Origin: an uncultured Eubacteriales bacterium
GTDB lineage: Bacteria; Bacillota; Clostridia; Oscillospirales; Acutalibacteraceae
Length of the DNA: 64,000 nt
Direction: 5' to 3'
NCBI GenBank assembly: GCA_934546985.1
Contig: CAKTEE010000009.1
Location: 1 to 64,000, forward strand
In this document: piece by piece, positions 45,045 through 54,261 of the stretch
How positions within the stretch are numbered: position 1 is the first letter of the stretch
How the letters are laid out: the number at the start of each line of letters is the position of its first letter
Made by a program: the position numbers and the translations under genes
Notes under the pieces: generated by a model
Seen by the model: only the letters and a program-made list of their open reading frames with translations
Databases searched by the model: none
Told to the model about the DNA's origin: nothing

Positions 45045-46361
45045 TTATTTTTTCTGGCTCGCCTTGTTTTTCATATCTTCATGCATACGCAGTAGTTGCT
45101 GAGATGCAAGTTCCAACTCCGTACGCTCTTCATACTGGTCAACAAGCTCGCTGTGCTCAAGGTCTTCCAAATTTTCCTTTCCTTTAAATGCAATTTTTAA
45201 AAGAATTGGTGTAATTATAGTTGTTATCACCACCATAATTACTATCGGACCAAAAAATGTTTCACTCATCAGCCCTACGCTCATACCCTTTTGAGCTACA
45301 ATCAGTGCAACTTCGCCACGGGATACCATGCCAACACCGATTTGGAATGCCTCCTGACTTGTATATCCGCAAAGCTTTGCCCCTGCACCGCAACCAAGAA
45401 TCTTCGTAAGCACTGCTACAAATAGAATAATCACGGCAAAGATAATGATATTCAGCGTCATATCTGTCAGAACAACACTCAGACCAATGCTGGCGAAAAA
45501 GATCGGGGACAGGAACATATAACTGACGGTTTCAAACCGGCTGGCAATATATGTGGAACGTTTTGTACAGGAAATAATCAAACCAGCAATGAAAGCGCCG
45601 GTAATATCGGCAACATGGAAGAACGCTTCGGCAGCATACGCCATCAACAGACAGAACACAAAAGCAACGATGACAAAGCGGCGCATATCCTTATTGTATT
45701 TTTCCGTCCAGTAACGGAAGAATTTATAGAACAAGAAACCAACAACACCTGCAAACACAAAAAACAAAACAATAAATAACAATACCTTCCATATCGGATC
45801 TGAACTTTCACCGTTTGCAGAACCCGCCGCACTGGTAATTACCGTCAGGGCAATGATGCCCAGAATATCATCTATCAGTGCTGCACCAAGAATTGCATTG
45901 CCCGCACGGGTAGAAAGTTTACCAAGCTCTTTCAGCGTTTCAACTGTAATGCTAACGGAGGTTGCAGTTAATACAACGCCGATAAAAAGATTTTGCAGGA
46001 ATATATTTGCATCCGGTCCGGCAATTGCCTCTGTATTAAAGAAATAAGTCACACCAAATCCACCTGCAATTGGCACAATAACACCAATCAACGCAATAAC
46101 AAAGCTGGCCTTCCCCGATTTTTTGAGTTCCGCAACATTGGTTTCCAACCCCGCGGCAAACATTAATATAATAACCCCTAATTCGGAGGTCTGTTTTAAA
46201 AATTCCGTTTCCTGCAAAAGGTTCAAGCAAACCGGACCTAAAAGCAAACCTGCCAGCAGCGCGCCGACAACCTGCGGCATTTTTACCCTTTTAGTCAGCA
46301 GTCCCAACAGTTTCGTACTGAGCAAAATTAATGCAATATCCAATAAAAAACCATAGTTCAC
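45045..46361 (-). CDS. Cation:proton antiporter, CPA2 (KefB/NapA-like)
   Basis: A 438-aa integral membrane protein with about 12-13 helices exchanging Na+ or K+ for H+. VVGALLAGLLLGPV (first-half repeat), FAAGLETNVAELKKSG and AALIDDILGIIAL (the paired-Asp ion site in the NhaA-type discontinuous helix) are intact, as is MVSRGEVALIVA. The short Glu/Gln-rich C-terminus lacks a TrkA-N domain. Two GTG starts are possible; the one at 46361 is favoured because AGAGGTG lies about 9 nt upstream, while the one at 46373 touches that site. Confidence 0.92.
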   Translation of the reverse strand: MNYGFLLDIALILLSTKLLGLLTKRVKMPQVVGALLAGLLLGPVCLNLLQETEFLKQTSELGVIILMFAAGLETNVAELKKSGKASFVIALIGVIVPIAGGFGVTYFFNTEAIAGPDANIFLQNLFIGVVLTATSVSITVETLKELGKLSTRAGNAILGAALIDDILGIIALTVITSAAGSANGESSDPIWKVLLFIVLFFVFAGVVGFLFYKFFRYWTEKYNKDMRRFVIVAFVFCLLMAYAAEAFFHVADITGAFIAGLIISCTKRSTYIASRFETVSYMFLSPIFFASIGLSVVLTDMTLNIIIFAVIILFVAVLTKILGCGAGAKLCGYTSQEAFQIGVGMVSRGEVALIVAQKGMSVGLMSETFFGPIVIMVVITTIITPILLKIAFKGKENLEDLEHSELVDQYEERTELELASQQLLRMHEDMKNKASQKK

Positions 46362-46768
46362 GAAGAATCGCACCTCTTTCCAATAATCCTATAACAGTAT
46401 ATTGCTTTATTCATGGAAAATCAATGGTTTATTAATAATTCTGTTAAAATCTGCCGTATAGATTGCAGGAATTTTATCACAAAAAGAATGTATCATACAT
46501 ACGTTCTAACAAAAACCTGACAATATTTACGTGATTACATGTGAAATCTTGATTTTTTCACAAATCATTTTACAATAAATTTATTAATCAGAATATCAGC
46601 AATTATGCAAATTTTTGCCGCTTAGCAAAAATAGGAAAACCAACAACGGAGATCTTGCAAAATAGATGAATTCCCTACTACAGAGGTTGAATGCTAGTTG
46701 AATTTGCGCTACACTTTAGCGAGAATAACCCAGCAAACAGAAATTTGCAATATTAGAGGATTACATTA

Positions 46769-47367
46769 TGCAGAAAGCAATCTTAAAGATAAAAGAATTA
46801 GGTGCGCCGCCGTAGGGCTTTGAAGATGATGTATTTCCCGGAGACAAAAGATTTCCCTCGGATGAAACAATTAATTTACGGAAAAACATCAAAATGCGGT
46901 TGATTTTATCTCTTGGACGGTCTCTTGGGAAGAAGTGGAAATCTAAATAAAGTGTTGCCCCACAGATCACATGTCTGGAATTGAATGGATAGTTTTGCAT
47001 TGTATCGAAAGTATATTTAATCCTGAAGCAATAGAGAACTTCCAAATCCTGATTGAAAAATGCAACTCGGACATGATAAAGAATATGCTGCTGAAACGGC
47101 TTCAAAACTATATGAGTAACATGGAATGATAATTTCCAGTTTATCGGAGCACTTTCGTTTTGGAGTGGAAGTACCCTTGACAAATGCTCTCTTGACAAGA
47201 AATTTTATTATTATCTCTTTCGGATTGAATTTGACGGCACAGAGAAATTTATACGGGAACTTTTCACTGCCCCTTCGAAGCTTGCTGAAAAAAGCCTTGC
47301 CCAATGGAACGCTATCATTGATTCGGCGCAAATAACACCGTTATGGCCGTCTAAAAAGTACAATAGA
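46769..47367 (+). pseudogene. Degraded coding region
   Basis: Successive short frames on the plus strand read as protein but are broken by stops: MQKAILKIKELGAPP then stop then GFEDDVFPGDKRFPS; later ENFQILIEKCNSDMIK; later IEFDGTEKFIRELFTAP. No family recognised. The whole interval 46381-47456 has no intact gene. Confidence 0.4.
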
Positions 47368-47370
47368 ATG

Positions 47371-47405
47371 AAAAACTCGTGAACTATAAAAATTCACGAG
47401 TTTTT
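47371..47405. terminator. Bidirectional terminator
   Basis: AAAAACTCGTGAA/TTCACGAGTTTTT, 13-bp stem with T-tracts on both sides. Confidence 0.85.
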
Positions 47406-47456
47406 CATTCCATTATTTTTCGCTAAATAACTTCTTTTAAGTAGATAAGAATTTGT

Positions 47457-47921
47457 TTATTTCATTACCTTTTCAAAACGGAACATCCCGTCATAATATT
47501 CATTATCGGGTACAGAATCTTTCTGCTCTGCTTCATGTGGGTATTTATGGTATGCACAAAAATACTCCACAATATAAAAGCCACAGCAATTCACATAGAA
47601 GTGAATATTTCGCTTTTCAAAATACGGTGTGTAAGTTTCTTAAGCCTTTGTTTTAGGGTACAATGCTTCAATTCCCTGCCAAATTGCTTTACCCACACCT
47701 TTGCTTTGAACATGAACTTTCACCTACAGAAAATCAAGATGGTTATGTTGTGTTTTGCTGTCTATCACAACAACACCACCAACTGACTTACCGTCCAACA
47801 AAGCTTCATAAGCAACCGAGCCTTTGGCAGAAAGAGAACGGTCTATATGACTTTCAGGGAGGATTTCTTCCTCCATTTTACCAAATTCATCAACTGCACC
47901 TTGCTGGAATGAAACTTGCAT
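47457..47921 (-). pseudogene. GNAT acetyltransferase pseudogene
   Basis: One frame of 154 codons from ATG to TAA encodes a GNAT-like protein (MQVSFQQGAVDEFGKM, KVHVQSKGVGKAIWQGIE as the acetyl-CoA loop, YFEKRNIHFYVNCCGF) but contains two nonsense codons, TAG after HNHLDFL and TAA after YPKTKA, with no frameshift. A young pseudogene by appearance. Confidence 0.8.
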
Positions 47922-47999
47922 ATCTATTTTAAATTGCCATTTGTTTTACTCACAAAGAGGAATTAACTCAAAATTCATTTGTTATTCCAACCTCTGTTT

Positions 48000-48629
48000 T
48001 TATTTTCCTGCCCCAGCATCTTTTTCATCTTCATCATTGTCGGATTTATCTTCTTTTTCATCATTGAAAAAGAAATCTTCAAAACTGACCGCTTTTTCCG
48101 GATGCTCTTCCAACTCCTTTTTTTCTTCTTCCTCAATTTTGCGCAGGGCCTCCTCCGCTTCTCTGCGCTCTTCCTCTGCCCTGCGGCGTTCCGCCTCTTT
48201 TTTTGCCTGTAAATCTTCATAATAAAGGGGGAAAGCATTTGGAAACCGGTCGGTAACTTTCATAATAGCGGTATACATCGGGAAAAACATTTGAAAAAAC
48301 AGTAAAACAATCAGCACATAAAACGGTGCATTACTGTTGGACTGTACAGAAACATAACTGTAAAAAAATACAGCAAACACAAAAGTATAAACCAAGCCGT
48401 AACCAACAGGAAACCAAAACATCTTCTTTTCTCTCATAAAAATCTCACTGTATCTCACTACAGGCAGAACAACCTGTGATGTCATCATCGCAACATACAG
48501 CAAGGCAAACACATACGGCAAAATAACTGTACTGTGGAATATCAAGATGCTTACAAGTGCACCGGCCAGCAATATAATGGAAACCATAGACGAAATTTTT
48601 TCAAGCTTAACTATCTTTTCTTCTGACAT
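48000..48629 (-). CDS. Membrane protein with cytoplasmic coiled-coil tail, 209 aa
   Basis: Four hydrophobic helices (residues about 15-130) followed by a long Glu/Arg/Lys coiled coil (EAERRRAEEERREAEEALRK) and an acidic tail ending DEDEKDAGAGK. No known domain. AAAGGACGG lies before the ATG. Single gene convergent with nothing notable; function unknown. The charge pattern suggests a scaffolding or oligomerising role. Confidence 0.8.
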   Translation of the reverse strand: MSEEKIVKLEKISSMVSIILLAGALVSILIFHSTVILPYVFALLYVAMMTSQVVLPVVRYSEIFMREKKMFWFPVGYGLVYTFVFAVFFYSYVSVQSNSNAPFYVLIVLLFFQMFFPMYTAIMKVTDRFPNAFPLYYEDLQAKKEAERRRAEEERREAEEALRKIEEEEKKELEEHPEKAVSFEDFFFNDEKEDKSDNDEDEKDAGAGK

Positions 48630-48781
48630 TTATAACCGTCCTTTACCTGAAAAATTTAATACCATGTAGACAAGTATATCATATTCCGCAGGGATAGCAA
48701 CACATTTTTCATCAACGCCGCCATACGTTTTTTTCGCCAAAAAACCCCTTTATTTTCTTATTTGATTTTATGGTCTACTTA

Positions 48782-48811
48782 TTGAAAACAGCCGCACAAA
48801 TATGTTAGAAT
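48782..48811 (+). promoter_or_regulatory. Promoter of guaB
   Basis: TTGAAA, 18-bp spacer, TAGAAT. Leader about 35 nt; no purine riboswitch seen. Confidence 0.5.
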
Positions 48812-48851
48812 AGAAAAAATATATCTGGGGAAGAAAAGGAGGAAATTTTAG

Positions 48852-50324
48852 ATGCTGAACACGAATTTTCAGGAAAAATTTGTAAAAGAAGGCCTGACTT
48901 TTGACGATGTACTGCTGATTCCCGCTGAATCCAACGTCGTACCAAACCAAATTCAGCTTTCTACAAAGCTGACGGATAAAATTTCATTAAACACCCCGCT
49001 TATGACCGCCGCCATGGATACGGTTACAGAAGCTCGCATGGCTATTGCAATTGCAAGGGAAGGCGGCATCGGCGTTATTCATAAAAACATGTCCATCGAA
49101 CAACAGGTAGACGAGGTGGATAAAGTAAAACGCTCTGAAAACGGCGTTATTGTGAACCCATTTTATCTTTCTCCCGAACATTTTGTTTTTGACGCCAACG
49201 ATCTGATGGGCAAATATAAAATATCCGGCGTGCCGATTTGTGAAAAAGGCAAGTTGGTCGGTATTATCACAAACCGCGACCTGCGCTTTATGACCGATTA
49301 TAATGTAAAAATCAAAGAGGTCATGACAAAGGACAACCTTGTTACCGCCCCTGTCGGCACCACGCTGGAACAGGCACAGCAAATCCTGATGCAGCATAAA
49401 ATTGAAAAACTGCCGATTGTAGATGAAAACGGCCTGCTTAAAGGTCTGATTACCATTAAGGATATCGAAAAAACTGTACAATATCCTCAATCTGCACGTG
49501 ATGCTAACGGCAGACTGCTTTGCGCTGCGGCGATCGGCGTAACGGACGACGTGCTGGAACGCGCCGGCGCACTGGTTAACGCACAGGTTGATGCGCTGGT
49601 TTTGGATTCTGCCCACGGGCACAGCCAAAATATACTGAACTGCCTGAAAAAAGTAAAACAGGCATTCCCCAACGTAAGCGTTATTGCAGGCAATGTGGCA
49701 ACCGCCGCAGGCACCGAAGCTTTAATTCAGGCCGGTGCAGACGCAGTTAAAGTCGGTATCGGTCCGGGTTCTATCTGCACCACCCGTGTAGTTGCCGGTA
49801 TCGGTGTTCCTCAAATTACAGCAATCTATGACTCGGCATGTATGGCCGCAAAATATAATATTCCGATTATCGCTGACGGCGGCATTAAGTATTCGGGTGA
49901 CATCGTCAAAGCCCTCGCGGCCGGTGCAAATGTTGTTATGGTAGGTTCTCTCGTGGCCGGTTGCGAAGAATCCCCCGGCGACAGTGAAATGTATCAAGGC
50001 CGCCAGTTTAAAGTTTACCGCGGCATGGGCAGCCTTGGCGCAATGGGTAAAGGCAGTACAGACCGTTATTTCCAAACCGGCAACAAAAAGCTGGTTCCGG
50101 AAGGTGTTGAAGGCCGTGTACCTTACAAAGGCCCTCTTTCTGAAACTATATTCCAGCTTGTCGGCGGTATACGCGCAGGTATGGGCTACTGCGGCTGTGA
50201 AACTATTGAAAAACTGCACACCAACAGCCAGTTTGTTCGCATCACCGGCGCTGGCTTGAAAGAAAGCCATCCTCACGACGTTCATATCACAAAGGAAGCA
50301 CCGAACTATTCCACCAGCGAATAA
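48852..50324 (+). CDS. guaB: Inosine-5'-monophosphate dehydrogenase
   Basis: A 490-aa enzyme oxidising IMP to XMP with NAD+, the committed step of GMP synthesis. The (beta/alpha)8 barrel opens with LTFDDVLLIPAESNVVPNQI (in part), two CBS domains sit at about 95-205, and the catalytic loop GIGPGSICTTR carries Cys309. The C-terminal active-site flap RYFQ and EGVEGRVPYKG are intact. AAAGGAGG lies before the ATG. Monocistronic. Confidence 0.98.
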   Translation: MLNTNFQEKFVKEGLTFDDVLLIPAESNVVPNQIQLSTKLTDKISLNTPLMTAAMDTVTEARMAIAIAREGGIGVIHKNMSIEQQVDEVDKVKRSENGVIVNPFYLSPEHFVFDANDLMGKYKISGVPICEKGKLVGIITNRDLRFMTDYNVKIKEVMTKDNLVTAPVGTTLEQAQQILMQHKIEKLPIVDENGLLKGLITIKDIEKTVQYPQSARDANGRLLCAAAIGVTDDVLERAGALVNAQVDALVLDSAHGHSQNILNCLKKVKQAFPNVSVIAGNVATAAGTEALIQAGADAVKVGIGPGSICTTRVVAGIGVPQITAIYDSACMAAKYNIPIIADGGIKYSGDIVKALAAGANVVMVGSLVAGCEESPGDSEMYQGRQFKVYRGMGSLGAMGKGSTDRYFQTGNKKLVPEGVEGRVPYKGPLSETIFQLVGGIRAGMGYCGCETIEKLHTNSQFVRITGAGLKESHPHDVHITKEAPNYSTSE

Positions 50325-50465
50325 TTCACTCGCTAAATTAAAACATTTATTTTTACCGATTTCATAAGCGAAAAGCATTCGCATCTATAACTTCTCAATG
50401 AGTATTTATATAAAACACAGGAATTCAGTACAACAAATTTGAATTTTGGGAGATGAATACTTAAA

Positions 50466-50855
50466 GTGAATAGAGAAGTATTAGAAAAATTTATTTCTGC
50501 GACTTATCATGCGGATGCAGAATTTCCATGGGTTAAGTATCCCAATTACACCGTGTTTCGTCACCGTAGCAATCAAAAGTGGTTTGCACTGGTTTTGGAA
50601 GTTCCAAAAGAAAAATTAGGATTATCGGAACAGGGTATGCTGGACATTTTGAATGTTAAATGCGACCCTATTATGATAGGTTCTCTCCGAACAGAGCCAG
50701 GAATTTATTCAGCATATCATATGAATAAAGAAAGCTGGGTTTCTGTTGCTTTAGACGTCAGTGTAAATGATGAGAAAATTAAAATGCTGCTTGATATAAG
50801 TTTTGAGCTAACTGCCCCCAAAATTAAAAGACGCAAAATGCAGTCTCAAAACTAA
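50466..50855 (+). CDS. MmcQ/YjbR-family protein
   Basis: A 129-aa protein of the CyaY-like double-wing fold family (DUF419). EFPWVKYPNYTVFRHRSNQKWFALVLEV shows the family pattern (seen as FRHRSNQKWFALVLEV), and YHMNKESWVSVALD is the second signature. The family is annotated as DNA-binding but the role is unclear. Starts at GTG with GGGAG at a rather long spacing of 13 nt. Followed by a terminator. Confidence 0.85.
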   Translation: MNREVLEKFISATYHADAEFPWVKYPNYTVFRHRSNQKWFALVLEVPKEKLGLSEQGMLDILNVKCDPIMIGSLRTEPGIYSAYHMNKESWVSVALDVSVNDEKIKMLLDISFELTAPKIKRRKMQSQN

Positions 50856-50888
50856 AATTACAATGTATTATTTCACAATTATTTAATC

Positions 50889-50918
50889 AAAAGTTCCGAT
50901 TTTATCGGGACTTTTTGT
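50889..50918 (+). terminator. Terminator after the MmcQ/YjbR gene
   Basis: AAAAGTTCCGAT/ATCGGGACTTTT with one G-T pair and a T5 tail. Confidence 0.85.
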
Positions 50919-51103
50919 TTTTGAGAAAAAATACAAATCACACAATTTCTTTATAAAGCCGCCTTGTTCTCATTAAAAGTACAAACTGACTTTTTCGACC
51001 TCCAAAATAAAATTAAATTTTTTCGGCAATGAGACTTTTTTTAATTTACTGCGCTTAATTTATGTAAAGCAAATGCTTACAATCCACTGAAAGGAGGGAG
51101 CAT

Positions 51104-51661
51104 ATGGATAACGGTGCAAGTAGCTACCACCGTTTTCTGCAGGGCGACCAAAGCGGACTTGAAGAAATCGTTAAGCTGTATAATAACAGCCTGATTTTTT
51201 TCATTAACAGCTTTGTAAATGATATTTCCGCCGCTGAGGATTTAGCGGCAGACACATTTCTGGAATTGATTACCCATAAATACCGGTTTAAAGAAAACGC
51301 CGCCTTTAAAACATGGCTGTTCAAAATTGCACGCAACAATGCGGTTGACTATCTTCGTAAACAAGCACGGCGTTCAGCCTTCTTAATTACCCATGCTGAA
51401 ACTGAGCTTTCCGACAGAGAAGTTCTGGAAGACACAGTTCTTTCGGATGAACGAAGAAAACAGCTGTATCATGCAATGAGGAGTCTCCATACAGAATACC
51501 GTCTAGTTTTGCATCTGCTATATTTTGAAGATATGAGCTATAACGAAATGGCGGCGGTTCTAAGAAAGAACCAGAAACAAATAAAAAACCTCGCTTACCG
51601 TGCAAGGCAGACACTGAAAAACACGCTGAAAAAGGAGGGTTTTGATTATGAGAACCTATAA
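51104..51661 (+). CDS. ECF-type sigma factor
   Basis: A 185-aa sigma-70-family protein. Region 2 (about 10-85) includes DLAADTFLELITHKYRF and FKTWLFKIARNNAVDYLRK, split here as in the text; region 4 (about 125-180) has the helix-turn-helix MSYNEMAAVLRKNQKQIKNL. GAAAGGAGGG lies before the ATG. Its 3' end overlaps the next gene by 14 nt, the usual pairing of an ECF sigma with a membrane anti-sigma or target. No obvious autoregulated -35/-10 pair was recognised upstream. Confidence 0.93.
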   Translation: MDNGASSYHRFLQGDQSGLEEIVKLYNNSLIFFINSFVNDISAAEDLAADTFLELITHKYRFKENAAFKTWLFKIARNNAVDYLRKQARRSAFLITHAETELSDREVLEDTVLSDERRKQLYHAMRSLHTEYRLVLHLLYFEDMSYNEMAAVLRKNQKQIKNLAYRARQTLKNTLKKEGFDYENL

Positions 51662-52472
51662 AGAGCAAACCGCATATATCTTTGAAAAATATGAACAGCA
51701 AGAAAAAAACAAAAGGAAAAGACAGAAAGCGGCTTTCTGTGTTTTTGTGCCGGTGGCATGCTTCGTTTTCATGGCGGCTGTTTTTTTCACTCCGCTGAAA
51801 TCTGCAAAAGACAATTACGGCTTGCCCCCGGAAAGTACTTCTTCCGCACAAACACAAATAACGGCGCCCATGAAAACATCTGAAAAAAATAACGGAACTA
51901 CTATTTATTTCAACAAACTGGAAAGCTTGCAGTCCGATAACCGGATAAAGTTAAATTTTGATAAAACCTATGAAAAAAAATTAACAGATGAGGAGGCCTT
52001 TGCTTATCTGGGCAAAAATATTTTACCTGCATGGATGCCGGACAACCTGAAATATGCTGGTGATATTTCTCCAGACGCTAAACATACCATCTATTATAAC
52101 AACGACGGCACTATATACTTCGACCAGCTTTGGTTTTCTTATTCTGAAGAATTCGAAAATTATAATCCATTAGCTAAAAAATTAAACATTGTCGCATCAA
52201 AAATTGCAAATATACAAAATGATTGCGTTTATATCTGGTCAGAGGATATGATAGTGTCTGAAATCAATGGGATAAAAATAATGATAGGCTCCAGACAAAT
52301 GCCTTACGGTCCGTACACCATTGCAGAAAACGGACCAAATATTCCTGCAGGATATTACGATTTGTTTGTTGCAGAATTCCAATATGATGGAATTTATTAC
52401 CAAATAACCACCGATAATTTTACACAAGATGAATTTTTAAAAACCATTGAATCTATGATTCCTGAAAAGTAA
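51648..52472 (+). CDS. Membrane-anchored protein with DUF4367-like domain (putative anti-sigma/sensor)
   Basis: A 274-aa protein with a short cytoplasmic N-terminus (about 30 residues, Lys/Gln/Glu-rich), one membrane helix (AAFCVFVPVACFVFMAAVFF, about 27-46) and an external domain resembling DUF4367 (LPAWMPDNLKYAG, IDGVxYxI-like strands near the end). Overlap with the ECF gene suggests it controls or is controlled by that sigma. The N-terminal segment is too short for a classic anti-sigma domain, so the mechanism is uncertain. The ATG at 51648 has GGAGGG 8 nt upstream. Confidence 0.8.
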   Translation: MRTYKEQTAYIFEKYEQQEKNKRKRQKAAFCVFVPVACFVFMAAVFFTPLKSAKDNYGLPPESTSSAQTQITAPMKTSEKNNGTTIYFNKLESLQSDNRIKLNFDKTYEKKLTDEEAFAYLGKNILPAWMPDNLKYAGDISPDAKHTIYYNNDGTIYFDQLWFSYSEEFENYNPLAKKLNIVASKIANIQNDCVYIWSEDMIVSEINGIKIMIGSRQMPYGPYTIAENGPNIPAGYYDLFVAEFQYDGIYYQITTDNFTQDEFLKTIESMIPEK

Positions 52473-52502
52473 CCGACATATTATTTAAAATGTTAAAATT
52501 TT

Positions 52503-52534
52503 AAAAGGATGAGGAAAATTCCTCATCCTTTTTT
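52503..52534 (+). terminator. Terminator of the ECF operon
   Basis: AAAAGGATGAGG/CCTCATCCTTTT with a 6-nt loop and T-tail. Confidence 0.92.
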
Positions 52535-52613
52535 CTGTAATAAAACACTTTTCAGGACCGTAAAATTTCTAAACAAGTAAAAGAAACGTATGATTACCAT
52601 AGCAAGGTGAAAT

Positions 52614-52651
52614 ATAGTAAAAGGGCGCAGAGCAAATGCTCCGCGCCCTTT
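52614..52651 (-). terminator. Terminator after the AbrB-like gene
   Basis: AAAGGGCGC/GCGCCCTTT plus an inner GAGCA/TGCTC pairing; T-rich on the minus-strand side. Confidence 0.75.
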
Positions 52652-52696
52652 GCTTAAATAGCATTATTTTACTGAAATACAAAACAGTATATCGGT

Positions 52697-52972
52697 TCAA
52701 GATCGGCTATCCCTGCATTCAGCATTGACCGCCGCCCTTAGAAATTCCCCCAAACATCGTTTACAGAGGTTCCCTTTTTCTGTTTTAACCAAATTATCTT
52801 TGGAACTGCATAATTTGCATTCCGGCGCTTTCGGGAGCATTGTAAGAATGATTACTCCGTCCTCTTGCTGTGTTATTTCAAATACGTCGCCGCACACCGC
52901 GCCTGTTTTCATACGAAATTCAATGGGGAGGACAATTCTTCCTAAATGGTCTATTTTTCGCATAATAGACAT
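52697..52972 (-). CDS. AbrB/SpoVT-type regulator with C-terminal zinc knuckle
   Basis: A 91-aa DNA-binding protein. Swapped-hairpin AbrB domain: MRKIDHLGRIVLPIEFR then GDVFEITQQEDGVII. The C-terminal half carries a four-Cys zinc motif CKLCSSKDN..CKRCLGE, a common clostridial arrangement. AbrB-type proteins are transition-state regulators. Start at 52972 with AAAGGA 9 nt upstream; the longer frame is not supported. Divergent from an XRE regulator, sharing a 190-nt intergenic region. Confidence 0.9.
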   Translation of the reverse strand: MSIMRKIDHLGRIVLPIEFRMKTGAVCGDVFEITQQEDGVIILTMLPKAPECKLCSSKDNLVKTEKGNLCKRCLGEFLRAAVNAECRDSRS

Positions 52973-53109
52973 TTTCATCATTCCTTTCTTTCTAATGTTT
53001 TTGATTGAAAAAGCAAACAAAAAATACACATGATACTCACCATTATACGACTGTATTACAAGAATTTCAATATTTATTTTATTATTTTTGCTTTTAATAC
53101 CGTCATTAT

Positions 53110-53138
53110 GGTGACCAAACGACAAAAAATGCTATGAT
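53110..53138 (+). promoter_or_regulatory. Promoter of the XRE regulator
   Basis: GGTGAC, 17-bp spacer, TATGAT with extended TGC. The -35 sits in the small palindrome TGGTGACCA, a possible operator. Confidence 0.5.
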
Positions 53139-53162
53139 AAAACATAAAAGAGGTGAACGCTA

Positions 53163-53543
53163 ATGCTGCTCCATGAAAAGCTCGCAGAATTAAGGGAAGA
53201 AATGAATTTAACACAAGAAGAACTTGCAAAAAGCATTAACGTTGGACGTTCCACCATTTCCGGCTATGAACTGGGAACAACACAGCCGTCCTATGCTGTC
53301 TTAATGCAATTGGCTGACTTTTTCAATGTAAATCTTGATTACTTATTTGGCAGGACACAAATCAAAACTGATTTGAAAAAGCTGGAAAGCAAATTAGAAA
53401 CCAAACGCGGTCCAGTACCAATTGATATGATATTCAGGCTGAACAATGAAGATAAAGAGGTTGTCGCATCATTGCTTCATTCCTATATGGTAAAGGAAGA
53501 ATACCGCAAAAGGAAATCAGCTGTTAAAGACAACACTTTGTAA
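53163..53543 (+). CDS. XRE-family helix-turn-helix regulator
   Basis: A 126-aa protein with an N-terminal Cro/C1 HTH (MNLTQEELAKSINVGRSTIS followed by GYELGTTQPSY, residues about 14-45) and a C-terminal basic/acidic helical part for dimerisation. GAGGTG lies 7-8 nt before the ATG. The phage-repressor-like form is common among clostridial chromosomal regulators; no phage genes surround it. Targets unknown; the adjacent AbrB-like gene is a candidate. Confidence 0.93.
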   Translation: MLLHEKLAELREEMNLTQEELAKSINVGRSTISGYELGTTQPSYAVLMQLADFFNVNLDYLFGRTQIKTDLKKLESKLETKRGPVPIDMIFRLNNEDKEVVASLLHSYMVKEEYRKRKSAVKDNTL

Positions 53544-53562
53544 AAAACAGGATAAATACAAA

Positions 53563-53605
53563 CAAAAACGGTTTTGATTTTCCATCAAAACCGTTTTTGT
53601 TTTTT
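53563..53605. terminator. Bidirectional terminator
   Basis: CAAAAACGGTTTTGA/TCAAAACCGTTTTTG, 15-bp stem with T-tracts both ways; ends the XRE and bactofilin genes that converge here. Confidence 0.92.
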
Positions 53606-53612
53606 TAATAGA

Positions 53613-54239
53613 TTATTTTGCGTTTATTTCGTCCATCTTCGTATAGTTTCCCGTAATATGCGCAACCGCTGAGGTTGGATGAATAAAAAGGGTACCGCAG
53701 CAATCCAGATTTTCAATCTTACAGTGCGGTCCGATAACAACATCTCTCCCATTGACTGTTTTCGACTTTACTCCGGTAAGCTCTACTGTCGTAGCTTCAA
53801 TGAGCTGCACTTTAGAATGCTTGCGGACAAAAAAATTAGCAACCGCATTTTTGGAACGGGTACAAATTGTAATTTTATCCCCGACAATTTCCGCAGCATT
53901 TATATAACCGTCCACATGGAGGATATCAGCGGAAACCTCTCCGGAAACTTCTATCAATCCATCGCACGTAATTTCATTGCCTTCCATATTAGCGCCGTTT
54001 TTCACACTTACAACACCGTCAATATGAACTTTTTTGGCGATAACATTCGCTTTAAATTCCGCAACACCGTCACAACACAGGGAACCTGTTTCCACCTTGC
54101 CGTCGCAGTGGAATACACCGTCTATTTTTATACTCTCCGCTTTTATTTCTCCAGTACATGTCCCTACACCATCCGCAGTAAATTTTGCAAATTCACCGCC
54201 TGCTATTTTGCTGACGCCATCCATTAAAAAATCCTGCAT
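53613..54239 (-). CDS. Bactofilin-family (polymer-forming cytoskeletal) protein, YhbE/YhbF-like
   Basis: A 208-aa right-handed beta-helix protein. Repeats of the type KIDGVFHCDGKVETGSLCCDG and HIDGVVSVKNGANMEG are typical of DUF583/bactofilin. Lipid anchors and membrane helices are absent. The start at 54239 has GGAGG 7-8 nt upstream; the longer frame extends into the upstream gene spacer. It follows the MerR-like yhbD homologue by 22 nt, the same order as yhbD-yhbE-yhbF in Bacillus subtilis. Likely a self-assembling filament or lattice. Confidence 0.85.
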   Translation of the reverse strand: MQDFLMDGVSKIAGGEFAKFTADGVGTCTGEIKAESIKIDGVFHCDGKVETGSLCCDGVAEFKANVIAKKVHIDGVVSVKNGANMEGNEITCDGLIEVSGEVSADILHVDGYINAAEIVGDKITICTRSKNAVANFFVRKHSKVQLIEATTVELTGVKSKTVNGRDVVIGPHCKIENLDCCGTLFIHPTSAVAHITGNYTKMDEINAK

Positions 54240-54261
54240 AAAAAAGTCCTCCTTCTCTATT

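Noticed and set aside
47457..47921. Stop-codon readthrough or pyrrolysine/selenocysteine use in the GNAT frame
   Set aside because: The two stops differ (TAG and TAA) and no recoding hairpin was seen; a pseudogene is simpler.
47975..48238. Lys/Arg-rich minus-strand frame
   Set aside because: Shadow of the coiled-coil tail of the 209-aa membrane protein.
48788..48851. Purine riboswitch before guaB
   Set aside because: The leader is only about 35 nt and lacks any riboswitch core.
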